A DNA stretch of 33,862 bases from Tritrichomonas foetus (lineage: Eukaryota > Parabasalia > Tritrichomonadida > Tritrichomonadidae). The position numbers and the translations under genes were made by a program. Every line of letters begins with the position of its first letter. The stretch's first letter is position 1. The notes under the pieces were generated by a model. The model was not told the origin of the DNA. It saw only the letters and a program-made list of their open reading frames with translations, and did no database searches. This document shows positions 1 through 10,021 of this stretch, one piece after another. Where the stretch lies: assembly GCA_001839685.1 (NCBI GenBank), contig MLAK01001063.1, positions 1 to 33,862 on the forward strand, written 5' to 3'.

Positions 1-729
1 TCGCGTGACTCTAAAAATTACAAAAGAAATTTTTCCTGTTCAATCTGTTATTTTTTCCGTAAATAAAGGAATTTAATTTTAAGACAATTTTTGAACCGCA
101 TATTAATGCACTTCATTCGCGTGTGATGGAAATATTCACGGAAATAGATATGTTCATTTCATAATATATCGCTTTGTAATTCAAGTATACCCTTTTTTAG
201 GCTAATAATTTCATTGGGCCTTTTTATCACATCAATGAAAAAGGACATCAATTTTGTCCAAAAAATAAAAAAATTCAATGTAAAAAAAAAAGATGAAGTG
301 AATTTGTGGGAAGTATGATCGTTTTCACGGAATATTTGCTGAATATCTCGGCGAAAATAAACATTTTAATCTTTATTTCGGTTTCTTTCTTTTTATATGC
401 AACTTCTGACTATTGTAAGACAATAAAAAACTAGATGATTTTTCAGCAAAACTCGATTTTAAAAGTTATAGAATGCTTTTGTTTTAAAATATTAGAGTAT
501 GCAACTTTGTGAAAACAAAGAATATCAGCATGGCTAAAAAGTAATAGAACCATTTCACTTTATTCATCTATTATCAAAATTGATATCTGGTAATTTCGTT
601 ACAAATTAGAATTTTCCTTTACCAAAATAATTTATGAAATGTAATATTAAAGAAATTATTATTAAAGAAAGGAATGGAAAAGTGAAGAAATAAATACATC
701 AAACTTTATTTGAAATATCGAGAGACCGT
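1..729. other. Gene-free left edge, 3' flank of the UBR4-like gene
   Basis: This is AT-rich sequence with frequent stops in all frames and no open frame worth calling. It lies downstream of the UBR4-like gene on the minus strand. The UBR4 stop codon reads into TAAA (GTT TAA A on the minus strand), which matches the short poly(A) signal known from trichomonads, so the transcript may end just left of the stop. A short direct repeat (attaaagaaattatt, then attaaagaaa) lies near 646-671. I see no RNA gene or element. Confidence 0.6.
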
Positions 730-3700
730 TTAAACCTCACCCTTAACACAATCTCGAATATATGCTTCTGGATCTTCTGTTGTGATTTCTGCATACAATA
801 AAAGGGTTTTCAAGTCAAGTACACAAAATATTTCGTCTTGAAGTTCATCACCAAAATCAATCCATTCATTTGCCAAAGAAGCACCTTCATTATTAACTTT
901 ATCAGAAAATTCTTGAATCCATGAGTCTCCAGTATGTGGAGATATTTTCAAGACATTATCAGCCATTACAGCTTCCTTTTGTGATGGTTTCTTATACATG
1001 TTTTGTATTCTATTCACCAAAATATATAAAATTAATGAACTTTTGGCAATTTCGCAAATGTTTTCATTTTCACCAATTTTCTTTGTAGCCAATAAAGCCT
1101 TAAGTAGAGTCAGTTTGATAGCATTCCATTCTTCTAGACTTAGTATCCAAATTGCCATAATCATTGAATCAATTGGATTATCATTCTTTTCAATTTGAAC
1201 TTCCAGATCTTTTTCAAATGCTTTTCTTGTTCGTGATTCATTTGGCTCAGTATCTAACAAAAGTTGGCCTGCATAAATCAAGAATGGCCAAAATCCAGTA
1301 ATTGATGAAAAACTTCCACCACCATGATTATGTGGAATCTTTTCTCCATTTGCAGTTATTGTTAAATGTTTCTTGAAATCAACCATTATACTTCTAAAAT
1401 AGAGTTTTCCACGATTAAATGTTTCAATGAAAGAAATAAGTGCTTGCCGATAAGCATCAGGTGGTAATGTATTACTTGGTAATGGGAATATTCCATTACA
1501 GGGTCTTTCAGAATTGCGGAGAGAAGCAGCATCCCATTCTGATTGCCAATTATTTCCATGTCTTTCAATTGATTTCGCTTTTTTATGACATGATGGATGA
1601 ACACAGATGAAATAAGTGGCTGTATTTGGATTTGATGTGGTTCTATCAATATTCACGTAGACATAAATACCAAGTAGTTCTTTTGGCATGAATTCATAAC
1701 CTTCATGACAAATGCAGCATTCCCATGATTGATCTGTAAGGTCATCAAGTTGGGCTTGAAGTTCGGGTGGAATGATTTTGGTATTATTGAATGCTTCTTC
1801 ACGTTTAGCACGAGCTTTAGCTTTAGCTTCTTCAATACGACTTGTTTTGATTTTATTGATAGCATCTTTGCATATAGATGGTTCGCTTTCACAATTAGCA
1901 AGGATTTTACCAGCATAATCGCCAATATTGGCATGTGATGTAATAGGTTCAAGTTCTAATAAGAATTTAATGAATTTACAATCATCTTCTAAAAAAAGTT
2001 GTTGTGTTTTAGCGTGACAATGAGCCATTCCAATTAAAACTTTTAGCACTGATGGTAAAAATATAACGTCAACAGAATTCTTCCATTTCTTCGATTGCCT
2101 GCCTTCTTCAGGTGGAAAGAGCTTATATAAAATGGAAATAGCATCAACAACAAAAGGCTCTTCCAAAATTAAATCACGAATAGTATTCCCAAGTTGATTT
2201 GGTGGAATAACAAGTACAAATTCTGCGAATCCATTTAACATGAAGAATGATTGACAGTCTTCATAAATATTAAATGAATCAGTCCTTGCATTTGATTCAT
2301 TAACAGATGTATTTGCTACTGCATTTATTGTTGTGTTCGGCTTAAGTTGATTGATGAAGTAAACGAGTACTTTTTCCATCAATTCACGACTTTGTGCTGC
2401 AATTGGTGGAAGAAGTGCTAAAAATGGAGAAAGCAAATCTTCATTACATCTGAAGAGTCGATTACTTAAAGCACCGAGAATAAATGAAACCCATTCATCG
2501 GGATTAGTTATACAATTGTTATCTTCTGTAATCAAATGTGATACAGTGGAAATAGCAAGAATAAATATTTCTTTAGAAGTGCTTTCTTTTTGGATCAATT
2601 TCATCATTAAGTTCAAAAGATGTAATGATCCATGAAGTTTGTTCATTTCTATTCTATTTCTTTTAACAAGCGCAAATGTTTCAAGTAATCGAACTAAATC
2701 TTCTAAAGAGTGATTTGATAAGTTTGTATCAAGCGTATTTAGAAGTTGTTTGAATCCACCACAATCACAAAGAACAGTAGTGTATTCATATTTAACTTCA
2801 GGTGGAACATCATCAATTTCTTCAGAAGGCAAAGAGTTAATTATTGTTTCAGTTGCTTCTCCGTCAAGTCCAGTTAGTCTGCAAAATACTTCCATTGGAC
2901 ATTCTCCTTTAGATGGAACCCAAATAAGCTTATAAACACTGTCAATTGGAAGATCTAATGAAATAATATTATTATCAACTAATAATTCAATATTATTTTC
3001 TTCTTGCATTAATGATTCCATTCCTAACATTATACAGATCTTCATTTTGATGTCTCTAAAGCAAGTTCCAATGTTGTCTGAAGTTATTGGATCTCGTGTA
3101 AGTCTTCCTGGTATGAAATCTTCATGACGAGGCCATTTACGCATTATTACTGGAATTTTAGCAACTTCTTTAGATGGGAAGATAATGGCAGATATTTCAC
3201 TGATTACAATGTCAGGACACAAAGTGATAGCTTCAACTGCAGCTTCAATCATTATTCGAGGACCGTTTGGATTCAATGCAATTACTTCATCAGTTTCATT
3301 ATTTTCACCTGCATTTTCAGCATTATTATTTTGCTCATTTGAATCTTGCTCAGTTTTGTCTGATTTTTCACATAAAACAAATTCTTTTTGCATAATTCGC
3401 ATAATTATTCCTTTCATAAGAGATAAACTATCTTCAAGATACTTTGATCTCTGCATTAAAAGCGACCTTAATTTAAAGTAATTAGTTATAATATTTACTG
3501 CAAGGTGCTGTTTTCGATAAATTACATATCTCAAATTAATGATTGGACTCAAAAACAAATCAATAAATCGAACAAGTGTGTAAATCGAAAATCCAACAGA
3601 AAGATCATGATAAAATGAATCTTCTTGAGCAACTATTCTTTCAGTTTCACTACATAATAAACCAATTATAGTATCAAAGAAGTCAGCCTGAAGATATTTC

Positions 3701-6690
3701 CTTCGAACCTTGTCATTTTCAAGTAAGAATAGTAACAAATCGAAATATTGTTTGGAATTTGGTGATAAATCTTTTGTATCATTTAATAAATTAAAAGCGA
3801 AACCAAAAACTTTGTTATAAAGATCATTGGAAAGTTCGGCAGCACTCTGTAGAAGATCTTTTATTTTAGTTCGGATGGATTCAGATCTACATTTTAAGAA
3901 AAGTGATACTAATGTTTCATCTGATCTTAAAACTGACATTGGATTTAATTTTAAGGAAGGTGGCTTATGAATAAACATTTTCCATGCATTATAAACATTA
4001 TATTCGATAAAAATATTGCGTTTTCGGATGATTATGGGTGATTCAGTGATTGTTGTAACAAGTGGTTGCAATACCAGCATTGTGAATGACGATTGAGAAT
4101 TAATATATGAAACAGCAGCTACTAGTGCATTAATAATTGCTTTAAGTCTATAGGGACGATCGATATCATCAATATGTTCAAGTTCACATAATAAACGAAC
4201 AATCTGCGAGGAAACATTCGGCAATGATGATATAAATATATCTGTGATTCTCAATGTTAATTCAGGAACTGATTTACAAAAAGCAATAGTTGTTGTAATT
4301 GCATCACTTGCAAATGGAGATATATCAGTGATATAAGGAAAGAGGTAACTTGTTATATCAAAAGCATCATAGATGCTTTTCATTTGCTTTGGTTCCTGAA
4401 TCAGTGTGAAAAGGTTTAAACAATTCTTTATGAAACTATAATGACAATAATAGCAAGGATATTGATTATTTAAATCCTCTAATGTTGGATTACTAGTCAT
4501 TAATGTACCAGAAAATATTCCTGCAGCGATTCTAATTTCACGAACTTGTTGAAGTGATTTTGTTATTTTTTGATAAAGCACCAAGCATTGATCATTATAC
4601 AGAGTATTGATTTTAACTGATCGTTCATTAATAGACATTGGGTTAGATGGTGATAAAGCATATTCAATTGCTTTTCTTAAAGCTAATAGTTCTGCTAAAT
4701 TCTTTTCGACGTTTGAAATTATTTGATTTGTATTTTCAAGAGAATTTTCGCAATCTTCCTCATTGCGAATATTTGTATATTGAAATGCAATTTTAGCTTG
4801 TGCAATAATCGACATATTAATAAAAGGTGATGCTCCACAAGTCGGGCAAATAAAAGAGTCACTTTTTACACAATGACACTTAAATTCATATTCATTTAGT
4901 TTTTCATGTTGCCAAAAGTCTTCAAATTCAATTGCAACACCAGTTGCATACATTGGAGAAGAGAGCGTTAATTTATTACTTTTTTGGTGATAACTGAAAT
5001 AAATTGATGAAACTTTTTCCCATTCAATATTATCTTTTTTAATATCAGTGATGTCGTTTGAACAAATATATAATGAAATGACTCTTGGTGAACGAGAATT
5101 TATTTTTTGGGAAAACTTGAAAGTTAATGAGCGAATAATTAATGGCTGACTTAATTTTGCATGTATTTTATTCTTTTCAGCTAATAAAGGAAGCTTTAAA
5201 ATCTCGATTTCATTATCATTATATGTTCTTTTTAAATTACAACAAATTTGGCACACATGCGGATCAAAATAAGAAGCTTTAAAGGGAACATAAGAACTAA
5301 TTTGAGTGTAAAGATTCGCAGATGAAATCAGTGAAATATCTTGTGATTCTTTCTTTAATAAATTCAATAATTCCGCTATAATCGAAAGTGGTGAAGTCAA
5401 TGTTGGCAAAATTTGCGCTAAAAATTGGAAAAATATAGAAGATCTTGATCCACAGTGAGCAACAAAAGGTAAAATTTGCAGTATATTTTGTCCAATAGTT
5501 GATAGTTCATCTTTTTGCTGACTAAGAAGTAAAGATACGGATTTTCTAGCACTCTCTGATGATGATGTCAAAATTATTTTTATTAGATTGACAAAATCAG
5601 ATAATGGATAATCACCCGCGGCTAATATTTTTGCAGCACTTGTTGTAAAATATGAACCATAATTCGAATTCAATAAACATTCCAAACATTGCCCAATCTG
5701 ATCATTCACTAATAAATAGTCATGAATTGATTTTGGCCTTTGCTTTGAAATACTTCGCATAAATGACACAGCTTTTGAAAATTTTACGAAGTCTTGTCTT
5801 TCCAGTTTCTTGACAAAATTGTGAGACTTTAAGGTGCAATAGATTATATCTTTAGCATAAGTATCAAGATTGTATAGATCACATTGAATCAGTGAAAGTT
5901 CTTCTGATTGATCATTTAATAAAAAGAGTGTTTTTTTGGCAATGTTTCCGAGAATATAATGTGATATGTAAGGGATTATAAACTTGTTAAATGAATTACT
6001 TTCTTTTGGTGGCTTGATTTTTATCAGTCTAAAAAGAAGTCTAAAAATGGAATATTTAAATATTACTTCTACGTCATAAAAAAGATCAGCTAATGGGAGC
6101 TCTTCTAACGGTAAAGGAGAAGCAAATTCAAATATTTCAGCCACAGAAAAATCTGCGATATTTAATGAAATTTTTGGAAATTCTGATAATTGAAGAAAAC
6201 TGAAAATTTTATGATAAAATTCTTCAGATCCAATAAAACTAGGCAACTTTTTGGAGTTCTCAATTAAGCGAGCAACAAAACAAAATAGGCCTGAAAGAAA
6301 TGCAGCACAATTTTCTGTTTTGGTGATATCTGCTGTGAAAACAAATTGATTAAATTCGTTGTAGAAATACTCTAATTTTCCTTCTTCGAGTTCTTCGTCA
6401 TCTGTTATGACTTTTGAGGCGAGCGGGTAAAGTAAATATAGCCATTTATACGAATTAATTGGATGAAGATGCTGAGGGTCTGTTGAGTGCTGAGGTGATA
6501 TTGGCGATAAGGATATTAAGTCTCGAAAAGCAATCAGCGAATAAATCGGATTTAAATTGTCGATCTGATAAAGAGAATTGGCGACTTTGAAAAATACTGC
6601 ATTTCGATCATCTTTGATATTGCTAATGAATTGTAATATTGGTGGAACTTTGCTCGTGCTGTCGTATTTTAATTCTATAAATCTCTTCAT
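730..6690 (-). CDS. UBR4: UBR4/BIG/pushover-type E3 ubiquitin ligase, C-terminal-half form
   Basis: This 1986-aa protein is collinear with roughly the C-terminal half of animal UBR4 (about 5200 aa). In order: helical armadillo-like repeats (1-470); a Cys cluster C480/C483/C484 leading a beta-sandwich (about 490-600); a shortened zinc segment with C615 and C618; more helical repeats; the PMEVFCRLTGL and CDCGGFKQLL motifs (C1308); a basic helix (about 1622-1645) just before the hemi-RING; and the hemi-RING from W1656 with C1658, C1659, C1661 and a VHPSCH element (H1698, C1701, H1702). The tail TEDPEAYIRDCV resembles the very end of animal UBR4. In that family the hemi-RING module builds ubiquitin chains with a UBE2A-type E2. 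No UBR box is present among the few scattered N-terminal cysteines. The start is the first ATG, 11 nt after an Inr-like TCATA. Family assignment is firm; the substrate is unknown. Confidence 0.95.
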   Translation of the reverse strand: MKRFIELKYDSTSKVPPILQFISNIKDDRNAVFFKVANSLYQIDNLNPIYSLIAFRDLISLSPISPQHSTDPQHLHPINSYKWLYLLYPLASKVITDDEELEEGKLEYFYNEFNQFVFTADITKTENCAAFLSGLFCFVARLIENSKKLPSFIGSEEFYHKIFSFLQLSEFPKISLNIADFSVAEIFEFASPLPLEELPLADLFYDVEVIFKYSIFRLLFRLIKIKPPKESNSFNKFIIPYISHYILGNIAKKTLFLLNDQSEELSLIQCDLYNLDTYAKDIIYCTLKSHNFVKKLERQDFVKFSKAVSFMRSISKQRPKSIHDYLLVNDQIGQCLECLLNSNYGSYFTTSAAKILAAGDYPLSDFVNLIKIILTSSSESARKSVSLLLSQQKDELSTIGQNILQILPFVAHCGSRSSIFFQFLAQILPTLTSPLSIIAELLNLLKKESQDISLISSANLYTQISSYVPFKASYFDPHVCQICCNLKRTYNDNEIEILKLPLLAEKNKIHAKLSQPLIIRSLTFKFSQKINSRSPRVISLYICSNDITDIKKDNIEWEKVSSIYFSYHQKSNKLTLSSPMYATGVAIEFEDFWQHEKLNEYEFKCHCVKSDSFICPTCGASPFINMSIIAQAKIAFQYTNIRNEEDCENSLENTNQIISNVEKNLAELLALRKAIEYALSPSNPMSINERSVKINTLYNDQCLVLYQKITKSLQQVREIRIAAGIFSGTLMTSNPTLEDLNNQYPCYYCHYSFIKNCLNLFTLIQEPKQMKSIYDAFDITSYLFPYITDISPFASDAITTTIAFCKSVPELTLRITDIFISSLPNVSSQIVRLLCELEHIDDIDRPYRLKAIINALVAAVSYINSQSSFTMLVLQPLVTTITESPIIIRKRNIFIEYNVYNAWKMFIHKPPSLKLNPMSVLRSDETLVSLFLKCRSESIRTKIKDLLQSAAELSNDLYNKVFGFAFNLLNDTKDLSPNSKQYFDLLLFLLENDKVRRKYLQADFFDTIIGLLCSETERIVAQEDSFYHDLSVGFSIYTLVRFIDLFLSPIINLRYVIYRKQHLAVNIITNYFKLRSLLMQRSKYLEDSLSLMKGIIMRIMQKEFVLCEKSDKTEQDSNEQNNNAENAGENNETDEVIALNPNGPRIMIEAAVEAITLCPDIVISEISAIIFPSKEVAKIPVIMRKWPRHEDFIPGRLTRDPITSDNIGTCFRDIKMKICIMLGMESLMQEENNIELLVDNNIISLDLPIDSVYKLIWVPSKGECPMEVFCRLTGLDGEATETIINSLPSEEIDDVPPEVKYEYTTVLCDCGGFKQLLNTLDTNLSNHSLEDLVRLLETFALVKRNRIEMNKLHGSLHLLNLMMKLIQKESTSKEIFILAISTVSHLITEDNNCITNPDEWVSFILGALSNRLFRCNEDLLSPFLALLPPIAAQSRELMEKVLVYFINQLKPNTTINAVANTSVNESNARTDSFNIYEDCQSFFMLNGFAEFVLVIPPNQLGNTIRDLILEEPFVVDAISILYKLFPPEEGRQSKKWKNSVDVIFLPSVLKVLIGMAHCHAKTQQLFLEDDCKFIKFLLELEPITSHANIGDYAGKILANCESEPSICKDAINKIKTSRIEEAKAKARAKREEAFNNTKIIPPELQAQLDDLTDQSWECCICHEGYEFMPKELLGIYVYVNIDRTTSNPNTATYFICVHPSCHKKAKSIERHGNNWQSEWDAASLRNSERPCNGIFPLPSNTLPPDAYRQALISFIETFNRGKLYFRSIMVDFKKHLTITANGEKIPHNHGGGSFSSITGFWPFLIYAGQLLLDTEPNESRTRKAFEKDLEVQIEKNDNPIDSMIMAIWILSLEEWNAIKLTLLKALLATKKIGENENICEIAKSSLILYILVNRIQNMYKKPSQKEAVMADNVLKISPHTGDSWIQEFSDKVNNEGASLANEWIDFGDELQDEIFCVLDLKTLLLYAEITTEDPEAYIRDCVKGEV

Positions 6691-6698
6691 TCACTTTA

Positions 6699-6703
6699 TA
6701 TGA
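6699..6703 (-). promoter_or_regulatory. Inr-like initiator of the UBR4-like gene
   Basis: TCATA on the minus strand matches the parabasalid initiator TCAYW, where A is the transcription start. It would leave an 11-nt leader before the ATG at 6690. It shares the 242-bp divergent spacer with the aldo-keto reductase promoter. Confidence 0.55.
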
Positions 6704-6919
6704 CAAGACACTTTTTCAAAATTTCTAAAATTTTTTGGTTCAAATTTCAAAGAAATTAATCAAAGGTGAAAGTAATGGCTTAAATAGATGTCACTTTTAC
6801 TGTTTGAAAAAGTTTCCAACATGATGGAAAAATGTCGCAATCAGATTAGGCCAAACAGAATGAGAAATTCACTATTAACCTCCAATTATGAAAATGAAGT
6901 GACCATTTGATGATTCATT

Positions 6920-6924
6920 TCATT
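6920..6924 (+). promoter_or_regulatory. Inr-like initiator of the aldo-keto reductase gene
   Basis: TCATT (with a second overlapping TCATT at 6915-6919) precedes the ATG. Initiation at A6922 gives an 11-nt leader, the short length typical of trichomonad mRNAs. Confidence 0.6.
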
Positions 6925-6932
6925 ATTCCCCG

Positions 6933-7859
6933 ATGGAAATTCCTCGAATCGCCTTGGGAACATTCAAGCTCGGTGATGACGAATCAATCAATGAGCCAAT
7001 TCGTTTCGCTTTAGAAGATGCGGGCTACAGACACGTCGATTGCGCTGAATTTTATTTAAACGAGCAGGCAGTTGGAAACGCACTTGAAAAAGTTTTTTCA
7101 AATGGAAAAGTGAAGCGTGAAGAAGTTTGGATCACATCTAAAGTATGGAACCATCATCATCGTCGTGAAGAAGTATTGAAAGCCTGCAAGCGAACGTTAG
7201 CGAATTTAAAGTTAGAATATCTTGATTTATATTTAATTCATTGGCCAGTTGCATTTGTTCATACAGAGAACGATGACCCAGTTCCAAAAGATTCGGAAGG
7301 CCGAGTTTTAATCGACACCGACTGTTCAATTATTGAGACCTGGCTAGCCATGGAAGAACTTGTTTCGTTAGGATTAGTTAAACATATCGGTGTTTCTAAC
7401 TTCACGATTGAACTTCTTGAGAAACTTCGTTTTGAAGAACGTGTTCATGTTCAACCGTATTGTAATCAAGTTGAAGTTAATCTTTACATGCAACAAGAAG
7501 CTCTTCGCCGATATTGTGAATTTCGCGACATCTTCATTGAAGCCTATGCTCCACTTGGAACAGGACATTGGAAAGAAGATGGAATGCCAAACCTTTTGGC
7601 AGACCCTGTTTTGACCGAAATTTCTAAGGAAACAGGAAAACCAGTTGGATCAGTCGAATTACGATTTTTATCGCAACTCTCACCAAAAATGGTCGTTCTG
7701 GTTAAAAGCAAAACACCAGAAAGAATTGTTTCAAACATCGATCAATCACTCACATTGACTGATGAGCAGATGGAGAGACTCAGGAAGTGCGAGAGGTGCA
7801 CAAGGTACGTAAATCCACAAAAGACATGGGGAACATACTTATATGGTGATGCTTATTAA
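6933..7859 (+). CDS. Aldo-keto reductase, NADPH-dependent
   Basis: This 308-aa single-domain TIM-barrel oxidoreductase is about the usual length for the AKR superfamily. The catalytic tetrad is complete: D36 (HVDCAEFY), Y41, K70 (WITSKVW) and H103 (LYLIHWP). The cofactor loop LVKSKTPERI (K258, S259, R264) near the C-terminus is the 2'-phosphate-recognising element of NADP(H)-dependent members. It should reduce an aldehyde or ketone to an alcohol in the cytosol; the substrate cannot be read from sequence. There is no signal peptide. The start is supported by the Inr-like box 11 nt upstream. It is transcribed away from the UBR4-like gene. An assignment to aldose-reductase-like or alcohol-dehydrogenase (NADP+)-like activity would be a guess. 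Confidence 0.95.
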   Translation: MEIPRIALGTFKLGDDESINEPIRFALEDAGYRHVDCAEFYLNEQAVGNALEKVFSNGKVKREEVWITSKVWNHHHRREEVLKACKRTLANLKLEYLDLYLIHWPVAFVHTENDDPVPKDSEGRVLIDTDCSIIETWLAMEELVSLGLVKHIGVSNFTIELLEKLRFEERVHVQPYCNQVEVNLYMQQEALRRYCEFRDIFIEAYAPLGTGHWKEDGMPNLLADPVLTEISKETGKPVGSVELRFLSQLSPKMVVLVKSKTPERIVSNIDQSLTLTDEQMERLRKCERCTRYVNPQKTWGTYLYGDAY

Positions 7860-8817
7860 TACAACATAAAATTCCATTCTCTATCCTTTTTTGATTTCTT
7901 CACTTTTGTTTTTTCTGAAGTCTAATTGTTGTTCAATAAATAATTCTTTTGAAAACATGATTTTGTTTGATGAAAACAACTAAAAAGAATAAGACTAATC
8001 ATGATTTTATTAACTTGCAACATTTTTCTGGTGTCCAATCAAAGAATATCAAGACAATGACATTTTTTTTTTAAGTCAGGCACTCTAACGCTTTATTTTA
8101 TAGCAATTCTATCTTAAATTGAAATTATCTTGAGTAATATGGCTGGAAAATTTGAGACACTTTATTTTTTCAAAGGAAGTTGCTTATAAAATCTGGAGAG
8201 AAAAATTCAAACACGCCGAGGAAAACTTTTCTTCTTTTTTTTTCTTACAAGAGACTTCAGAAATTCCGTGAGAATTCTAACATTGTAATTGAAAAGAATT
8301 CAAACGGAAAACCCGAAAATCAAATTATCCAAATATATTTTTTCTTTGTTTTTCATTGGTCACAAATGAAAGACATACCTGATTACGAATGGAAGTTTTA
8401 TATTATTTATCTCCGAAAAAAACATTCGTGAATAATAAAATTCGTATCAAGCCAACTCCATTTTCTTTTGACTCTGACTAAGTAATCGTGATGTCTCCTA
8501 ATTGAGCAGTCGTATCATGTAAAAAAAGGGGAAAGAACGTCGACAATAATTTTTCAAATTCTGAATTACTTCAAATTTCTTTTTGTAAATTTCATTACAT
8601 TATGAGCTTGGAAAATTCCTTCATTTGGCCAAGAAAGATATTCTGGAAGCGAATGAAATCGGTAAAAACATGATCAGATAACAAAATCCGTAATTCAGTG
8701 AACAACAAAAGATGATTCAATTTTATTTCATTCGAAGTGTCATATCAACAATTGAGAAGATCATTTCAATTCTTGAGAGAGTCTGTTCACATCACATTTT
8801 CAGATTCAAGACAATGT

Positions 8818-8860
8818 TCATTTGAAACAAATTATTTCAAATAATTTCTTATTGAAATGA
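8818..8860. repeat. Nested AT-rich palindrome
   Basis: A perfect inverted repeat of AAATTATTT and AAATAATTT with a single central C occupies 8829-8847. It is flanked by a second 6-bp pair (TCATTT at 8818, AAATGA ending at 8860) with almost the same centre. It could form a cruciform or hairpin. In sequence this AT-rich, part of it may be chance. Confidence 0.5.
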
Positions 8861-9077
8861 TATTAAGAAATATTGCTGATTTGAATAAATTTTTGACAGT
8901 TTTTTCGTTTGGTCAAAGAACACATTCAAAAGAAAATCTTCTTATTTCTCAAATTATCTCAAAGAACACAATATTTTGGATTTCACAAGAGTTTGATGAG
9001 CGCTGAATCAATAGCTTCAATAACTCATTTTTCTCTTTCTATCCTTAGGAAAAGGTGGGTAAGATTCTCAACTCTTG

Positions 9078-9111
<34 letters not shown>
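9078..9111 (+). repeat. Poly(A) homopolymer run, 34 nt
   Basis: An uninterrupted run of 34 A residues in the spacer, not next to any gene end. No retroelement reading frame or target-site duplication is visible around it, so it is best read as a mononucleotide repeat. Confidence 0.9.
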
Positions 9112-9112
<1 letters not shown>

Positions 9113-9688
9113 ATATTGTCCGAATTTCTAAGAGGCTTATCGTAGAGATGAAATTATCTACATTTCTATTCAATCAAATTGAAATGTTTACAACAAAAGA
9201 TGAGTAAATTTATAGAAATCCAAAGAATAGTGATTTCGCAAATTACGGAACAAAATTATATAGAATTATTGTTAACCCATTTGAAATTTTGAATAATGTG
9301 TTTGATTTTTCTGAACCTATTATTAAATTCTGTTCAACTTCAAATATAAAAGTGTTATCCTATACATATACCTTACGTCTCTTTTTATAGATGAAATTGC
9401 AATGATGATGTTCTATAAATTATGATGTGACTTTCAGAATCAGTTGATAAAAGTATTTCTGAGATCTATTTCAGAAATATTTTCAAAAAATCAATACAAT
9501 TTGTATTTCTATTTCAAAATATAAAGGTCTTTTAAATACACAAATAATTCAATTTTCCTAAAATTTTTTTTTTAAGCATTGAAAATATATATCATTTGAA
9601 ATTTCATTATTTTTCTACCTAATCTTTTTTAAAAAGCTTTCAAACAATGAAATTTGTTTATTATTTCTGAATCGGTTATTTTAAAAGG

Positions 9689-9698
9689 TCACTTCACT
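9689..9698 (+). promoter_or_regulatory. Tandem Inr-like boxes of the cytochrome b5 gene
   Basis: TCACTTCACT is two consecutive TCACT initiators. Initiation at A9696 gives a 14-nt leader before the ATG at 9710, and at A9691 a 19-nt leader. This is the cleanest initiator in the window and fits a highly expressed gene. Confidence 0.7.
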
Positions 9699-9709
9699 TT
9701 ATTACAAAA

Positions 9710-10021
9710 ATGGAGCCAAAATACATGGAAACCCCACCAGAAATGAAAAAGTTCATGGAACAAGCCAAACAATGTGAATGGGTAGGCGACATTACCCCAC
9801 TCGAACTCGCTCAACACCAAACAAAGGACGATCTTTGGGTTGCTCTTGATGGCGAAGTCTACAACATCACACAATTCCTTCCATTCCACCCAACAGGCGA
9901 CAGCTGCTTCGTCAACGCTCAACATCACGATATCACAATGGGATATATGAGAGCTCACCCATACATCGACCCAGCAATTGTCGCCAAATGTAAGATCGGA
10001 AAGTTGGTTGTTGCCCATTAA
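9710..10021 (+). CDS. Small soluble cytochrome b5-domain heme protein
   Basis: This 103-aa protein is almost entirely one cytochrome b5 fold. Recognisable elements are the ITPLELAQH opening helix, the DDLWVALDGEVYNITQFLPFHP strand-loop, and the closing CKIGKL strand. The likely axial heme ligands are H60 (in FHPTGD, the place of the canonical HPGG) and H83 (MRAHPYI). Such proteins carry single electrons between a reductase and a desaturase, hydroxylase or similar partner. There is no membrane tail, so it is cytosolic. The codons are unusually rich in C-ending choices (AAC, ATC, TTC) compared with its neighbours, suggesting high expression. The stop is embedded in TAAA, a possible poly(A) signal. 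The HPTG variant loses one glycine of the usual turn but keeps both histidines, so heme binding is likely but unproven. Confidence 0.9.
   Translation: MEPKYMETPPEMKKFMEQAKQCEWVGDITPLELAQHQTKDDLWVALDGEVYNITQFLPFHPTGDSCFVNAQHHDITMGYMRAHPYIDPAIVAKCKIGKLVVAH

Larger units (their letters stand above)
7860..9709. other. Long AT-rich spacer between AKR and cytochrome b5 genes
   Basis: This 1.85 kb stretch has no convincing gene. One 83-codon frame at 8180-8431 lacks an Inr box and has low-complexity composition, so I treat it as chance. The stretch holds a 34-nt A run and an AT palindrome, annotated separately, and the cytochrome b5 promoter at its right end. There is an ATAAAA just after the AKR stop, near 7866, a possible poly(A) signal. 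Confidence 0.6.

Noticed and set aside
6933..7859. Aldo-keto reductase as a recent bacterial transfer
   Set aside because: AKRs are widespread in eukaryotes, and the gene's composition and Inr box fit its surroundings; only a phylogeny could show transfer.
8180..8431. 83-codon plus-strand frame
   Set aside because: No Inr box near its ATG, low-complexity Lys/Phe/Asn composition and no recognisable domain; expected by chance in a 1.85 kb AT-rich spacer.
9078..9111. A run as a retrotransposon poly(A) tail
   Set aside because: No element reading frame or flanking target-site duplication is visible; a plain homopolymer repeat is simpler.
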